Assembly: GCA_024688095.1 (NCBI GenBank)
Contig: JAILEJ010000244.1
Span: forward strand, 1 to 21,475
Direction: 5' to 3'
From: Butyrivibrio sp.
Lineage (GTDB): Bacteria; Bacillota; Clostridia; Lachnospirales; Lachnospiraceae
DNA length: 21,475 bases
The notes under the pieces are model-generated. The model did no database searches and was not told where the DNA came from. It worked only from the letters and a program-made list of their open reading frames with translations. The translations under genes were made by a program, and so were the position numbers. Shown piece by piece: positions 20,385 through 21,475 of the stretch (its first letter is position 1; every line of letters begins with the position of its first letter).

Positions 20385-21475
20385 ATGGAAAATTTAAACG
20401 GAAAATGTGTAGTTTTAGGAATTTCTGGTGGAATAGCAGCATATAAGATGGCAGATGTTGCAAGTGCATTAAAAAAGGCTGGTGCCGAAGTGCATGTACT
20501 TATGACTGCAAATGCTGCAAAATTTATTACACCAATTACTTTTGAAACTCTCACTGGAAATAAATGCATACTTGATACATTTGACAGAAATTTTGAATTT
20601 GATGTTAAACATATTTCTCTGGCAAAAAAGGCAGATGTAATTATGATAGCACCTGCAACTGCTGATATTATTGCAAAGATGGCTAATGGTATTGCAGATG
20701 ATATGCTTACAACTGTTGTTCTTGCTGCAAAATGTAAAAAGCTTGTTTCACCTTCTATGAATACTGCGATGCTTGAAAATCCGATAACCCGGGATAATAT
20801 CGAAAAACTTAAGCATTATGGATTTGAGATTATAGATTCTGCTTCAGGATACCTTGCATGTGGAGATTCAGGAAAAGGCAAATTGCCGACGCCTCAGGTA
20901 CTTGTACAAAATATAGAACGTACTATTGCTCAGGACAAGGACATGAAGGGAATTCGTGTAATGGTAACAGCGGGACCAACACAGGAAGCAATTGATCCTG
21001 TAAGATTTCTCACAAATCACAGCAGTGGTAAAATGGGATATGCTATTGCAAGACAGGCTATGCTTAGAGGTGCGGAAGTTACACTTATAAGTGGTAAGGT
21101 TTCACTTGAGCCGATTCCATTTGTAAATACAATAAATGTAGTTTCAGCAAGAGATATGTATGAGGCAGTTACGGCTTCTTTTGACAAAACTGATATTCTT
21201 ATTAAGGCAGCAGCAGTTGCTGATTACAGACCGGCAAGTGTTGCAGATAATAAGATAAAGAAAAAAGATTCAGACATGTCAATTGCTCTTGAAAGAACAG
21301 ATGACATATTAAAGTATTGTGGTGAACATAGAAGAGAAGATCAGTTCCTTTGCGGTTTTTCTATGGAAACTGAAAATATGATAGATAATTCAATTGCAAA
21401 GCTTGAAAAAAAGAACCTTGATATGATTGCCTGTAACAATGTTAAGCAGGCTGGTGCAGGATTTGAAACAGATAC
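20385..21475 (+). CDS. coaBC: Bifunctional phosphopantothenoylcysteine decarboxylase/synthetase (3' end beyond window)
   Basis: The frame opens at an ATG at 20385, preceded by a weak GAGA site, and stays open for about 363 codons to the window end, so the last few dozen residues are missing. The N-terminal CoaC flavoprotein half begins V-V-L-G-I-S-G-G-I-A-A-Y-K and has the active-site His in H-I-S-L-A-K-K-A-D, the Asn in P-S-M-N-T-A-M and the Cys in L-A-C-G-D-S-G-K-G. The CoaB half has A-G-P-T-Q-E-A-I-D-P-V-R and H-S-S-G-K-M-G, then the N-K-I-K-K-K lysines. It ligates cysteine to 4'-phosphopantothenate using CTP, then decarboxylates the product to 4'-phosphopantetheine. F-S-M-E-T-E replaces the usual F-A-A-E-T-E. 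It is divergent from coaX. Confidence 0.95.
   Translation, partial: MENLNGKCVVLGISGGIAAYKMADVASALKKAGAEVHVLMTANAAKFITPITFETLTGNKCILDTFDRNFEFDVKHISLAKKADVIMIAPATADIIAKMANGIADDMLTTVVLAAKCKKLVSPSMNTAMLENPITRDNIEKLKHYGFEIIDSASGYLACGDSGKGKLPTPQVLVQNIERTIAQDKDMKGIRVMVTAGPTQEAIDPVRFLTNHSSGKMGYAIARQAMLRGAEVTLISGKVSLEPIPFVNTINVVSARDMYEAVTASFDKTDILIKAAAVADYRPASVADNKIKKKDSDMSIALERTDDILKYCGEHRREDQFLCGFSMETENMIDNSIAKLEKKNLDMIACNNVKQAGAGFETD

Overview
The window looks like a chromosomal segment from a low-GC anaerobic Firmicute, most likely Lachnospiraceae close to Butyrivibrio or Pseudobutyrivibrio. This rests on AT-rich codon use, strong AGGAGG-type ribosome sites, a GH3 end resembling permuted rumen beta-glucosidases, and a LeuA-family enzyme paired with NADP isocitrate dehydrogenase. 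The taxonomy is inference. No tRNA, rRNA, CRISPR, transposase or phage gene was seen.

Layout. 1-276 is the 3' end of a GH3 beta-glucosidase. 277-607 is a structured repeat element. 608-1207 (-) encodes a small acidic membrane-anchored protein. 1408-1529 holds a probable short terminated transcript. 1679-2461 encodes a Fic protein, 2652-4325 an M3 oligoendopeptidase and 4469-6892 leucyl-tRNA synthetase. 6893-8133 has no convincing gene: it holds a second, larger copy of the structured element, a divergent third relative in inverse orientation, and a purine-rich tandem-repeat tract.

8134-10063 is an ECF sigma module (sigma factor, membrane-anchored putative anti-sigma factor, polytopic membrane protein, LiaI/LiaF-like membrane protein), followed by a Nudix hydrolase and a strong terminator. 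10905-12384 is a second ECF sigma/anti-sigma pair. It is followed by an ECF-like promoter in front of a DUF4349 membrane protein, then an unusual CobW-like GTPase preceded by a tiny leader ORF. The two sigma modules suggest cell-envelope stress control.

14872-18517 is a compact transcription unit. A promoter overlapped by a perfect 12-bp palindrome drives a LeuA/homocitrate-synthase-family enzyme (best read as Re-type citrate synthase), an FCD-type GntR regulator and NADP isocitrate dehydrogenase. Together they suggest oxidative-branch synthesis of 2-oxoglutarate for glutamate, with aconitase encoded elsewhere.

18570-21475 is a coenzyme A region: an ECF-transporter S component (probably pantothenate) and type III pantothenate kinase on the minus strand, divergent from coaBC, which runs off the window end.

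The most novel-looking signal is the structured repeat family at 290-588, 6937-7253 and perhaps 7324-7632. Its short core motifs are conserved, while the stems differ in sequence between copies yet remain self-complementary.
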